Shown here: in pieces, positions 43,687-51,916 of the stretch | Layout of the letters: each line of letters opens with the position of its first letter | How positions within the stretch are numbered: the stretch's first letter is position 1 | NCBI GenBank assembly: GCA_016875095.1 | Contig: VGSG01000019.1 | Location: forward strand, 1 to 51,916 | Reading direction: 5' to 3' | Source of the DNA: Deltaproteobacteria bacterium | GTDB lineage: Bacteria; Desulfobacterota; Desulfomonilia; Desulfomonilales; Desulfomonilaceae | DNA: 51,916 nt | The notes under the pieces: generated by a model | Told to the model about the DNA's origin: nothing | What the model saw: the letters and a program-made list of their open reading frames with translations, nothing else | Database searches by the model: none | Translations under genes and position numbers: made by a program

Positions 43687-44946
43687 CTATCCGAGTTGCC
43701 CCGCGAGAGCGTCGATGCGCTCGACGCGCTCGACCAACGGTGGGTGCGAATAATGGAAGCGGACGTAAAGCGGATGAGGCGTGAGATTGGACAAATTGTG
43801 GGAAGCCATCTTCTTAAGCGCCAGGGCTAGAGGGCGTCCCTTGTCAACGGCTTTCACTGCATATGAGTCGGCCTGACGCTCAAAGTGGCGTGAAAGAGCC
43901 ATAGCAAGCGGCCTGAGAAAGAACCCGGCCCTCTGGAGCGTGATCCCAATGATGAAGAGCGCCGGGCACGCCTGGGACGGATCCAAGAAAAAGGCTTGGT
44001 TCACCGCGGGCCAGGCCATGAGCAGCGACGTGACGTAAAACGCCAGGAATGTGCCCACAGCAGCAATAAGGAATGATTTAACAATATGCCTTCCTCGATA
44101 ATGTCCGAGTTCATGGGCGAGGACAGCCAGTATCTCGTCCCGGTCGTGAGATTCCAGCAGCGTGTCGAACAACACAATACGTTTGGTCCTGCCGATTCCG
44201 GAAAAGTAAGCGTTTGAGTGGGCGCTGCGGCGGCCGGCATCCATCCGATAAATGCCCTTGGTGCGCATCCCGGCCTGCTGTGCCAGCTTCTCCACGTCGC
44301 GGACCAGGTTGTCGTCCTGCAATGGTTCGAACCTGTTGAATAGAGGCGCGATCAGCACCGGATAGAGCACCGAGAGCACGAGCTGACCCGCGATCACAAT
44401 AGCGGCGCCCCATATCCACCATGAAGTCGGAAAGGTCTGGATGGCCCAGAGGAGCGGCGCGACCAGCAGCGCCGTGATCGCGACCGACAGCAGAGCCGAT
44501 TTGAGATGGTCTGCGAGCCACAGGCCAAGCGTGGACCGATTGAAACCGTAGCGTTCTTCGATCACGAAGGTGTGGTGGTAATCAAAAGGCAGGCCAAACG
44601 CGTAGAAGATCAGTCCCAGCGAGACGAAGAAGAGCGTCCCGGAGAGTATGAACCGGTCGGTGGGCATAACGCGGTCGAGAGCGGACAATCCCCCGAAAAG
44701 GATGATGCTCAAAAGGAAAGTATCTGAAGCGATTCTCTGTATTAGATGCAGCCCGGTGTTATCCCGCGTGTACGAGGTGATCCGCTTGAGCCGTTCTGCG
44801 TCGATGAAACCGTCAAATGCCGTGTGGACATCTCCTGCCGCGCTCCGAAGCCTCTCCATGTTGAGACCGTCCAGGCATATGGCTGCAAGAAGCTGAAGCA
44901 GGTAGAGGGACAGGAATAGTACGGAAAATATGTTCCACTCAACCAT
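43687..44946 (-). CDS. M48-family membrane zinc metallopeptidase (Ste24/CAAX-like)
   Basis: 419 residues with several membrane helices (N-terminal one at about 3-22, further ones about 66-85, 99-118, 155-175, 185-205, 300-325). The zinc motif HELGH is near residue 280, and the third ligand Glu is in HFERQADSYAV about 70 residues later, so the gluzincin site is complete. The architecture and the ERYGFNRSTLGLW segment match the Ste24p CAAX-prenyl protease type. In bacteria, which lack prenyl substrates, such enzymes are thought to act in membrane protein quality control. The ATG at 44946 starts directly with the first helix; the ATG at 44994 adds 16 polar residues. It is divergent from phoH. 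Confidence 0.88.
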   Translation of the reverse strand: MVEWNIFSVLFLSLYLLQLLAAICLDGLNMERLRSAAGDVHTAFDGFIDAERLKRITSYTRDNTGLHLIQRIASDTFLLSIILFGGLSALDRVMPTDRFILSGTLFFVSLGLIFYAFGLPFDYHHTFVIEERYGFNRSTLGLWLADHLKSALLSVAITALLVAPLLWAIQTFPTSWWIWGAAIVIAGQLVLSVLYPVLIAPLFNRFEPLQDDNLVRDVEKLAQQAGMRTKGIYRMDAGRRSAHSNAYFSGIGRTKRIVLFDTLLESHDRDEILAVLAHELGHYRGRHIVKSFLIAAVGTFLAFYVTSLLMAWPAVNQAFFLDPSQACPALFIIGITLQRAGFFLRPLAMALSRHFERQADSYAVKAVDKGRPLALALKKMASHNLSNLTPHPLYVRFHYSHPPLVERVERIDALAGQLG

Positions 44947-45058
44947 GCCGCACGTCCGAGATTCGGTTTGTGGACCACGTTGAAAAGGCTTCATCAGGAA
45001 GAGGAAGCGCCGCTCTTAGAGTGTAGCCACGCGCAGCCCAACCTTCAAGTGCTTGCGT

Positions 45059-45087
45059 TTGATTCCTGCCGTCAAAAGTTGTATCAT
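45059..45087 (+). promoter_or_regulatory. Candidate promoter of the phoH-pgpH-ybeY operon
   Basis: TTGATT (45059-45064), a 17-bp spacer and TATCAT (45082-45087) match at four and five consensus positions. It lies about 140 bp ahead of phoH in the 278-bp divergent gap with the M48 gene. Confidence 0.5.
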
Positions 45088-45224
45088 CCACGGGTAAACA
45101 CAAAGGCAAACTCGTGGACTCGTGGGCCTGCTCGTGATCCCCGACCCGCTTAGGGCGGGCGGGAGAGCGAGACTCGCGGAGCAAGCGGGGATGCGTGCGG
45201 CGTTGAGGAGCAATCGGAGGCTTC

Positions 45225-46235
45225 TTGAACCCGGAACAAATGAACCAAGCCGAAGGGCCGCCCCGTCGGATCAGCTTTGACAACATAGGCGCCTTTCAAG
45301 CCCTTGTGGGAGAATTAAGCAAAAATATCAAGCACATTGAGAAAAGCCTGGGTGTCGCTATTTCCGTTAAAGGCAATTCTGTAGCCATTTCCGGCGAATC
45401 TCCGAATGACTTTATTGCCGAGACGCTCTTGAAACAGCTCTATCCTCTGGCTCGTGAGGGATTCCCCATCAATCCCGCCGACATTGACCAGGGGCTGAGG
45501 GTCCTCAAGAACGACCCGGACGCGAAGCTCAAGGAGTTTCTCCGGGACACGGTCTTTGTTGCACCCGGTCGGCGGCCTGTCACGCCCAAATCCCCAAACC
45601 AGAAGGCATATGTTCAGGCTATGCGCACGCACGACATTGTGTTCGGCGTGGGACCGGCCGGGACAGGGAAGACATATCTCGCCATGGCCATGGCCGTGGC
45701 TGCCCTTTCCAAGAAGGAGGCAAGGAGGATAATTCTTGCTCGACCCGCGGTTGAAGCAGGGGAGAGGCTTGGATTTCTACCGGGGGATCTCTTGGAAAAA
45801 GTGAACCCCTACTTGAGACCGCTCTATGACGCGCTGCACGATATGATCGATTTTGAAAAAGCGTCTCGTATGGTGGAGCGCGGAGACATAGAAGTGGCGC
45901 CGCTTGCATTCATGCGCGGCAGGACACTCAACGATTCGTTCGTGATCCTTGACGAGGCCCAGAATACGACTTCAGAGCAAATGAAGATGTTCCTGACTCG
46001 GCTCGGTTACCGCTCCAAAGCTGTGATCACGGGAGATATCACTCAGATAGACCTCCCGGAAGGGACGCTCTCAGGGCTCGTGGAAGCCATTGACATAATG
46101 AGCCACATCGAAGGGATCTCGTTCGTGATGTTTGACGAACAGGACGTGGTGCGGCATCCTCTCGTGCAGGAGATCATCAGAGCATACGAGACCAAGGGCA
46201 AGGCGGCGGGCCGAAGGGCAGGGAGGCGGAGCTAA
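45225..46235 (+). CDS. phoH: PhoH-like ATPase (PhoL)
   Basis: 336-residue P-loop ATPase of the PhoH/PhoL family. An N-terminal domain of about 120 residues ([20 protein letters not shown]-like [14 protein letters not shown]) precedes Walker [14 protein letters not shown] near residue 143 and Walker [11 protein letters not shown] near 240; [12 protein letters not shown] follows. PhoH proteins are linked to RNA metabolism and are commonly found beside ybeY, as here. The TTG at 45225 has GGAGG five bases upstream and is my choice; ATG at 45240 is the alternative, costing five residues. The stop TAA is directly followed by the ATG of the next gene, so the two are coupled. Confidence 0.92.
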   Translation: MNPEQMNQAEGPPRRISFDNIGAFQALVGELSKNIKHIEKSLGVAISVKGNSVAISGESPNDFIAETLLKQLYPLAREGFPINPADIDQGLRVLKNDPDAKLKEFLRDTVFVAPGRRPVTPKSPNQKAYVQAMRTHDIVFGVGPAGTGKTYLAMAMAVAALSKKEARRIILARPAVEAGERLGFLPGDLLEKVNPYLRPLYDALHDMIDFEKASRMVERGDIEVAPLAFMRGRTLNDSFVILDEAQNTTSEQMKMFLTRLGYRSKAVITGDITQIDLPEGTLSGLVEAIDIMSHIEGISFVMFDEQDVVRHPLVQEIIRAYETKGKAAGRRAGRRS

Positions 46236-48728
46236 ATGCCTGACACGGCCCCAAGAATGAAAGATTCGGAAAAGGGCGCGGCGCCCGCCAAGCAGAAAGA
46301 CTGGCGGGATTCGGCGCTCTCGGCCTTGGAGCGCGTCTTTCCCGGCGGCGTGTCCTATCTGAAGGAACCCCGCTGGCAGCGCTGGGCTCTGATCGTGGTG
46401 ACCTCACTGGCGGCCGCTTTTGTTATGGCGCCCCACCTGTCGGCCGTCACCGGTCTTACGGTGGGAGAGCCTGCGCGGGAACCTATCATCTCCCCTATCA
46501 CCTTCAGAGTAATCGATGAAGCCGCGACAGCCAAGAATCGCGAGCAGGTTCTCAACTCAGTCTTACCCGTCTACACCTTCGATGACGAATCGGTTCATGA
46601 TGTGCAAGAGCGCATCGTGGCGGCGTTTTCCTACGCGCGTGACTACTTGGACAAGGAAGCCAAGCATCGGGCCCCACACACGGAACCCCCGCCCGCGGAG
46701 CCGTCCAAGACAGCCCCAACAAAAGCCCCCGGGGGAGCCTTCGAGGTTCTGGATGACAATACGCTGCGTTCCCGTTTCGAGGTGCGGCTCGGCGCTCGGG
46801 TGTCGCCCTCGACCTTTGCCATGATAAAAGGAGCGCAGTTCAACCACGGGGTTGAGACGGATCTCAGGTCATTGGTGGTTCCTGTCTTGCTCAAGGGTGT
46901 TGTGGAGAGCCGCGAACTGGTGATGCGTCACGGCAAGGAAGGCATTTTGCTCTTCTCCAAATCCAAGGAGCAGTTGGAGCACAAGAAGGATCTTTCTACC
47001 ATATTCGATCTCAAGGAAGCCCAGAACTTCATTAACCTGGAAGAGCAGAATCCTACCAGAGACACGGGCCTTTCACGCTCCATTCGCCGAATCGCGACCG
47101 ACCTGATTACCGTGAACATCATGTATAACCGGGAAAAGAGCTCAGCGCTGAAAAAGGAGGCGCTGGCAAGCGTCAAGCCGGTGTACTTCCAGGTGGTAAA
47201 GGGTGAGCCGATCATAAAGAGAGGGGAGCCCGTTAACGAAGGTCACCTCAAGATCCTGGAAGGGTTGGAAAAGGCCAATCCGGCCTACAGTGGGTACTTG
47301 ATGCTGTCAGGATTCGCTCTAACCCTTATCATCTTGTTGAGGCTCGTTTCGTATTTCTGGGAGGAGCACTTGGATAGAAAGCGTCATACCACTGCGGACC
47401 TCTTGCTTGCCTGTCTCCTCTTGCTCCTGTCTATCCTCTTGGTCCGCGTCGTAGGAGCCTTTGCGCCTCTCTTGGGGGCGGCGGGGGAAGGTATCGGACC
47501 CCGGGCCGTCTTCTTCGCAGCCCCGGTCGCGACAGCCGCCATGTTGATGGCCATGATGATCAATGCCCGAACAGCCTTTATCTTTGCTCCTGTGGCCGCG
47601 CTCGCCGCCGCGATGGCTGTTGAAGGAGATATTTATCTCTTCTGCTTCTATTTCATTTCCGGAATCGTCGGCATTCACGGGATGAGCCGCACCAGCGATC
47701 GGACGTCAGTGCTTCGGGATGGGCTCGTGGTGGGATTGGTGAACATGATCACCATCCTGTGCATCAAAATGGCTTTGGGTGAGCTGACAAGAATTGAGGA
47801 AGCGTATCAGATGGGGCTCGGTTTTCTGGGCGGGCTGCTTTCCGGGCTGCTTGTGTTGGGATTGGCGCCGCTTCTGGAGCCGTTGGGGTATATAACAAAC
47901 GTAAGGCTCTTGGAAATCGCCAACCTCAATCATCCTCTATTGAGAGAACTAGCCGTAAATGCGCCAGGCACGTACCACCATTCCATTGTCGTAGGGAACT
48001 TGGTGGAGGCGGCCGCGGAACAGATCGGGGCGAATCCGCTGCTGGCAAGGGCTGGAGCGTACTATCACGACATCGGAAAGGTCGGCAAGAAGACCAAACC
48101 TTGGTACTTCATTGAAAACCAGCGCAAGGGCGAGAACCCCCACGACAAGCTTGAACCGAGCATGAGCGCTCTGATCCTGGTTTCCCACGTTAAGGACGGT
48201 GTTGAAAAGGCCAGAAGGCACGGACTCGGTGAGCCCATCGTGGAAATGATCCAGCAACACCACGGCGCCAATCTGATAAAAATCTTCTATAATAAGGCTC
48301 TTGCTAAAGCGGGAAGAAATCATCACACGGTGAGCCAGGATGAGTACCGCTATCACGGTCCTTTGCCCCAAACCAAAGAGGCTGCGCTGGTGATGCTCGC
48401 GGACGCCGTGGAAGCTTCTTCCCGGACGCTGACCGACCCCACGCCGTCGCGCGTTCAAAAGCACGTTCAGTCCGTTATCATGGGACTCTTCAGCGAGGGT
48501 CAACTGGACCAATCCACCCTGACGCTCAAAGACCTCCATGCCATCACTCGCTCGTTTGTCCGTCAACTCCAGGGGATTCTCCACTCCCGCATCGGCTATC
48601 CGGAGGAGCGCAAACCGCAGGAAAAGGGAAATGGAGATATCACTCGACAACAGGCAGAGAAGGATCGAGTTCGACACGGGGGACCTGAAGAAGAAGGCGG
48701 AACAGCTATTAAGAGACTTGGGCTGTAG
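46236..48728 (+). CDS. 7TM-HD membrane phosphohydrolase (PgpH-like)
   Basis: 830 residues. An N-terminal helix (about 48-66), an extracytoplasmic 7TMR-HDED domain (about 70-345), a seven-helix core (about 350-545) and a cytoplasmic HD domain. The latter has THHSIVVGNLVEAAA (His about 580) and YYHDIGKVGK (about 610), the metal-binding HD dyad, with HHGANLIK and HHTVSQDEYRYHG completing the site. The family includes PgpH, a c-di-AMP phosphodiesterase in Firmicutes, so signalling-nucleotide hydrolysis is the inferred role. A Pro/Ala-rich insert (about 148-167) sits in the external domain. GGGAGG precedes the ATG, which abuts the phoH stop. Its last 98 nt overlap ybeY. Confidence 0.9.
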   Translation: MPDTAPRMKDSEKGAAPAKQKDWRDSALSALERVFPGGVSYLKEPRWQRWALIVVTSLAAAFVMAPHLSAVTGLTVGEPAREPIISPITFRVIDEAATAKNREQVLNSVLPVYTFDDESVHDVQERIVAAFSYARDYLDKEAKHRAPHTEPPPAEPSKTAPTKAPGGAFEVLDDNTLRSRFEVRLGARVSPSTFAMIKGAQFNHGVETDLRSLVVPVLLKGVVESRELVMRHGKEGILLFSKSKEQLEHKKDLSTIFDLKEAQNFINLEEQNPTRDTGLSRSIRRIATDLITVNIMYNREKSSALKKEALASVKPVYFQVVKGEPIIKRGEPVNEGHLKILEGLEKANPAYSGYLMLSGFALTLIILLRLVSYFWEEHLDRKRHTTADLLLACLLLLLSILLVRVVGAFAPLLGAAGEGIGPRAVFFAAPVATAAMLMAMMINARTAFIFAPVAALAAAMAVEGDIYLFCFYFISGIVGIHGMSRTSDRTSVLRDGLVVGLVNMITILCIKMALGELTRIEEAYQMGLGFLGGLLSGLLVLGLAPLLEPLGYITNVRLLEIANLNHPLLRELAVNAPGTYHHSIVVGNLVEAAAEQIGANPLLARAGAYYHDIGKVGKKTKPWYFIENQRKGENPHDKLEPSMSALILVSHVKDGVEKARRHGLGEPIVEMIQQHHGANLIKIFYNKALAKAGRNHHTVSQDEYRYHGPLPQTKEAALVMLADAVEASSRTLTDPTPSRVQKHVQSVIMGLFSEGQLDQSTLTLKDLHAITRSFVRQLQGILHSRIGYPEERKPQEKGNGDITRQQAEKDRVRHGGPEEEGGTAIKRLGL

Positions 48729-49083
48729 CGGTTCCACAGCGCTCTCCATTTCGCTGGTGGGAGCCGAGGAGATGGCCGAGCTCAACTTCAGGCACCGCGG
48801 CAAGGAGGGGCCGACCAATGTGCTCGCTTTCCCCCAGCGCGAGGGGGATTTTTCCGGACCCCAGATGGACCTTCTTGGGGACGTGGTAATCTGCGCGGAT
48901 CGAATCGCGCATGACGCGGAAGAACTCGGCTACACTCGGGCCGAAATGGCTCTGTACGTGCTGATCCACGGAGTGCTCCACCTCATGGGCGTTCACCACG
49001 ACCTCCCGGCGCGCCGGACCTCAATGGAAGAGAAGGTGGAACAGCTTTTCCACAGACTGATTTCCAGCTCTCTAATGACTTGA
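48631..49083 (+). CDS. ybeY: Endoribonuclease YbeY (rRNA maturation factor)
   Basis: 150-residue single-strand endoribonuclease for 16S rRNA 3' maturation and ribosome quality control. The zinc motif H-x3-H-x5-H is present in LIHGVLHLMGVHHD (about residues 112-125); other family signatures are LNFRHRGKEGPTNVLAFP and LLGDVVICADRI. The start at 48631 follows GGAAAAGGGAA and gives the normal length. It lies 98 nt inside the 3' end of the pgpH-like gene, in a different frame. This phoH-pgpH-ybeY order is common in bacteria, which supports all three calls. Confidence 0.92.
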   Translation: MEISLDNRQRRIEFDTGDLKKKAEQLLRDLGCSGSTALSISLVGAEEMAELNFRHRGKEGPTNVLAFPQREGDFSGPQMDLLGDVVICADRIAHDAEELGYTRAEMALYVLIHGVLHLMGVHHDLPARRTSMEEKVEQLFHRLISSSLMT

Positions 49084-49259
49084 CAACGACGCGATAATCA
49101 ATGCACAACTGCCGGGCGCGGGAATGCGTGAACTGGGGCTCTAGCCCTGATGACACCGGTCTCGTGTTTAGACGGAATCGACCGTTCGCCGGCTGCCAGG
49201 AAAGGTATCGGTTTGGCCACGAAATGAGGAATCGGAGAGCGCACGCAGAGGGCGCTTTT

Positions 49260-49363
49260 CGTCATTCCCGCGTAAGCGTGAGTCCGGAGACCTAACAAGC
49301 GCATAGTGGAGAACCCTGCGCCACGATTACTAGACCGGATTCCTGCCTTCCCAGGAATGACGG
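49260..49363. repeat. REPIN-like inverted pair of dispersed repeats, copy 2
   Basis: CGTCATTCCCGCG...GTCCGGAG (49260-49289) and, in opposite orientation, 49334-49363 (minus-strand reading CCGTCATTCCTGGG...GAATCCGGT) enclose 44 bp. Both halves match those of the repeat at 22819-22951. It fills the middle of the 350-bp gap (49084-49433) between ybeY and the epimerase gene; no gene is supported there. Confidence 0.6.
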
Positions 49364-49433
49364 ATTGCAGCCGTAGCAAAGCGGACGAGGATTCCGGCAA
49401 TCACAATACATACATGGGCTTTTCTGTTTACAC

Positions 49434-50426
49434 ATGAACAGCAGATTCTATCTTGTCACCGGAGGCGCGGGCTTTATTGGCGCGCCCCTTGTGAAACGAT
49501 TGACACGAGACGGGCACAAGGTCCGAGTGCTGGACAACCAGTCGCGGGGATCTGCCGCGCGTTTGGGTGACCTCGAGAAAGAGATCGAGTTCGTTTCCGC
49601 GGACATCCGCGACCGCGACGCGGTGCAAAAGGCCGCGATGGGCGTAGAATCCGTTATTCACCTTGCCTTCATCAACGGAACCGAGTTTTTCTACTCAAGA
49701 CCGGATCTGGTGCTCGACGTGGGGGTGCGCGGGATGATAAACGTCTTGGACGCATGTATAGCCCAAGGCGTAGGAGAGCTGGCGCTGGCGTCCAGCTCCG
49801 AGGTGTACCAGACGCCTCCGGCAATTCCGACGCCGGAGACGGCGCCGCTCTCTATTCCCGATCCGCACAACCCTCGGTATTCCTATGCGGGCGGCAAGAT
49901 AATCAGCGAACTCATGGCAATCAATTTCGGGCGCAAACGCTTCGATCGGGTGCTTATTTTTCGGCCCCACAACGTGTACGGACCTGATATGGGCTGGGAG
50001 CATGTGATTCCGCAACTGACGGTTCGCATGAAGCGACTGGCTGAGGCGGCAGACGGGCCGATCCGCCTGCCGATTCAGGGAACCGGAGAAGAGACCCGTG
50101 CATTCATCTTCATAGACGATTTCGTGGAAGGGGTCCGCGTTCTGCTTGACAAGGGCGAACACTTGCAGATCTACCACGTGGGGACCATGGATCAGGTGTC
50201 CATCGCGCAGGTTGCGTCGCTCTTGGGAGAATACTTCCGGAGGGAAGTGCGGCTCGAGCCCGGCGAGCCGGCTAAAGGCGGAACCGCGCGCCGATGCCCG
50301 GACACGAGCAAGATCGCGGCCCTGGGTTTCCATCCAAAGGTCGGATTCCGGGAAGGGCTTTTCATCACTGCCCGCTGGTACGAAGAACATGCTCACGAGG
50401 CCCCAAGCGGTCTCAATATCAGTTAG
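49434..50426 (+). CDS. NAD-dependent nucleotide-sugar epimerase/dehydratase
   Basis: 330-residue extended short-chain dehydrogenase. The Rossmann motif GGAGFIGAPL is at residues 10-19; the Ser in ASSSEVY and the YAGGK pair (Tyr about 143, Lys 147) form the active site. FRPHNVYGPDMGWEHVIPQL is the substrate region as in UDP-sugar 4-epimerases and dTDP-glucose dehydratases. Substrate is therefore a nucleotide sugar, exact one unknown. The ATG at 49434 has no Shine-Dalgarno sequence. It is followed 14 bp later by a sugar C-methyltransferase gene, suggesting synthesis of a branched deoxysugar, perhaps for O-antigen. Confidence 0.85.
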   Translation: MNSRFYLVTGGAGFIGAPLVKRLTRDGHKVRVLDNQSRGSAARLGDLEKEIEFVSADIRDRDAVQKAAMGVESVIHLAFINGTEFFYSRPDLVLDVGVRGMINVLDACIAQGVGELALASSSEVYQTPPAIPTPETAPLSIPDPHNPRYSYAGGKIISELMAINFGRKRFDRVLIFRPHNVYGPDMGWEHVIPQLTVRMKRLAEAADGPIRLPIQGTGEETRAFIFIDDFVEGVRVLLDKGEHLQIYHVGTMDQVSIAQVASLLGEYFRREVRLEPGEPAKGGTARRCPDTSKIAALGFHPKVGFREGLFITARWYEEHAHEAPSGLNIS

Positions 50427-50440
50427 AGGGAGAAAGCAGC

Positions 50441-51718
50441 ATGGCTCAGCAGACGAAACTTGCCGCGGGCTCAGGTTCAAGCGTGGTGGTGGACCGCTGC
50501 CAAGTCTGCGATTATCCTGACCTTGAGCCGATCATGTTCCTGGGATACCTGCCGCCGGTCAACCAGATGCGCCCCATAGGCGCTCGTCCGGCGGAACAGC
50601 CGAGCTATCCCGCCCAGGTTCTTCTGTGCCCACACTGCAAGCTGGCGCAATTGGGCCTCATTGTGGATCCGAAGGTGCTCTTCCCGCCCGAATATCCGTA
50701 TACCAGCGGCACAACCAAAATCCTACGCGACAATTTCGCTCAACTTTTCGAGGAAGCGCTCGGTATGTTTTCGTTGGGTCCGGAAAGCCTGATTGTGGAC
50801 ATCGGTTCTAATGACGGCACGCTTCTGAGCAATTTCCAGAAAGGCGGATATCGGGTTCACGGCATAGAACCCACTGACATGGGCCATCTGGCTCATTCGC
50901 GAGGAATTCCAACGTCGGTGGCGTACTTCGGACGCGAGGTTGCGGAAAAGGTTCGCAAGCAAGAAGGCCCCGCGGCGATCGTTACTGCAACGAACGTTTT
51001 CGCGCACATCGAAAATATCCACGATATCGTGCTGAACATTCTCCTAATGCTCGATGAGAAGGGCGTGTTCATCTCCGAGTCCCACTATCTGATGAGCCTG
51101 CTGGAGACCGTGCAGTACGATACGATTTACCACGAGCATCTTCGCTACTATTCGCTGCACAGCCTCACGCGCCTGCTGGAGATGCACGGCTTGGAAGTCT
51201 TCCATGCGCGGCCTATTCCCACTCATGGCGGCTCGATACGGGTTTACGCCGCGCGACAAGGCGCTCACAGCATCCGTCCGTCAGTGGAAGAGATCCTGGG
51301 TAAAGAGGTTGCAACGGGAACGGGCACGGAAGTCTTTGCAGCATTCAAGAGGCGCGTGGTCCAATCAAAACTCGGTTTGTATCGGCTGCTTGCGGAAGTA
51401 AAAGAGAAAGGCGGTCGTGTATATGGCGTCGGAGCGCCTTCTCGCGCCAGCACTTTGGTCAACTACGTGGGGATCGACGATGGAATCCTCGACTGCGTGC
51501 TGGAAATAAAAGGTTCATACAAGATCGGCAAGTACATGCCGGGCACAGTGATTCCGGTGGAGGATGAGGCGCGTCTGTTTGAAGATCCTCCGGATTACGC
51601 GATGCTCCTCTCGTGGCATATCGCGGATGAGCTTATGCCGAAACTTGCCAAGAGAGGCTACCAGGGCGGATTTATCGTCCCACTGCCCGAACCCCGCATC
51701 GTGCGAAAGACATCGTAG
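50441..51718 (+). CDS. Class I SAM-dependent sugar C-methyltransferase
   Basis: 425 residues in three parts as in TylC3-type sugar C-methyltransferases. A zinc-binding N-terminal domain has CQVC (about residues 20-23) and CPHC (about 65-68). The SAM-binding Rossmann domain has VDIGSNDGTLL (about 124), with the conserved YHEHLRYYS segment (about 232) near the active site. The C-terminal domain starts around 290 and includes VYGVGAPSRASTLVNYVG, a second nucleotide-binding-like motif. It probably methylates the C3 of a nucleotide-linked keto sugar. The start at 50441 has AGGGAGA upstream; an overlapping extension into the epimerase gene is rejected. It closes a two-gene unit. Confidence 0.88.
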   Translation: MAQQTKLAAGSGSSVVVDRCQVCDYPDLEPIMFLGYLPPVNQMRPIGARPAEQPSYPAQVLLCPHCKLAQLGLIVDPKVLFPPEYPYTSGTTKILRDNFAQLFEEALGMFSLGPESLIVDIGSNDGTLLSNFQKGGYRVHGIEPTDMGHLAHSRGIPTSVAYFGREVAEKVRKQEGPAAIVTATNVFAHIENIHDIVLNILLMLDEKGVFISESHYLMSLLETVQYDTIYHEHLRYYSLHSLTRLLEMHGLEVFHARPIPTHGGSIRVYAARQGAHSIRPSVEEILGKEVATGTGTEVFAAFKRRVVQSKLGLYRLLAEVKEKGGRVYGVGAPSRASTLVNYVGIDDGILDCVLEIKGSYKIGKYMPGTVIPVEDEARLFEDPPDYAMLLSWHIADELMPKLAKRGYQGGFIVPLPEPRIVRKTS

Positions 51719-51757
51719 GAGTGGTTTCAAGAATCAGGAAGTATTTGAAGATTGGCC

Positions 51758-51788
51758 GGGGAGGCCCTTTTTGCAAAAGGGCCTCCCC
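51758..51788 (+). terminator. Strong 14-bp hairpin terminator
   Basis: GGGGAGGCCCTTTT (51758-51771) and AAAAGGGCCTCCCC (51775-51788) pair perfectly around TGC, 40 nt after the methyltransferase stop. It is symmetrical and can act on either strand. The remaining bases to 51916 contain no gene I can support. Confidence 0.75.
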
Positions 51789-51916
51789 GCTAGAGTTTCG
51801 CGCATTTTGTGTACTCCTGTTGGCGCGTGGAGCGCGCGGGATGGTTTTTGTGTAACTCGTTGTTATGGCCAGCTTCCCTCAAAAAGGTTCGAGAGAAATG
51901 GCTCCTCCGCGCTGCG

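Overview
The window reads as a chromosomal segment of a Gram-negative anaerobe of the former Deltaproteobacteria (Desulfobacterota); a sulfate-reducing or syntrophic relative of Syntrophobacter or Desulfomonile is my best guess. The pointers are a membrane cytochrome b plus HdrD-like iron-sulfur pair of the kind found in Hmc/Tmc/Dsr complexes, a TauE/SafE exporter operon, a TRAP transporter, TatC, a lexA-dinB operon, and generally high GC. No dsr, apr or 16S genes are present, so the taxonomic call is inference.

Layout. 1-4085: two coupled minus-strand genes, a ctpA-type processing protease and an alpha-glucan phosphorylase. 4210-7720: a small membrane protein, a YycJ-like metallo-hydrolase, an MNT/HEPN pair, tRNA-Cys with promoter and terminator, and a patatin-like lipase. 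7920-10831: TRAP transporter dctPQM. 11028-16758: penicillin-binding protein 1A, Lon protease and a small membrane protein. 17157-21826, minus strand: a periplasmic 5'-nucleotidase, tRNA-Pro, then the nuclease-like/purD/rdgB cluster and a small hypothetical gene. 21962-23818: a lone MacB/LolD-type ATPase and tatC. 23862-27943, minus strand: the HdrD-like/cytochrome b pair and a three-gene TauE/SafE operon. 28423-32463: an unusual phosphotransferase related to PEP synthase but without its PEP-binding barrel, and a MacB-type permease without a neighbouring ATPase. 32516-35634, minus strand: kbl, dinB and lexA.

35991-43585 is an accessory island, one compact minus-strand operon: XRE regulator, hsdM, hsdS, fic, hsdR and a 39-codon ORF coupled to the hsdR stop. 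It is a type I restriction-modification system with an embedded Fic protein. 43687-49083 returns to core genes: an M48 protease, then phoH, pgpH-like 7TM-HD and ybeY in one operon. 49434-51718 holds a nucleotide-sugar epimerase and a three-domain sugar C-methyltransferase, closed by a strong hairpin.

Most genes are ordinary housekeeping or transport. The points most worth a second look are the PEP-synthase-like protein with an unrecognised C-terminal domain (28423-31071), the Fic-containing restriction operon with its coupled mini-ORF and internal hairpin, two dispersed inverted-pair (REPIN-like) repeats at 22819 and 49260, the two-gene iron-sulfur/cytochrome b module, and an FNR-like palindrome stranded between convergent genes at 17092. 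Functions are assigned from motifs read by eye; no database search was possible.
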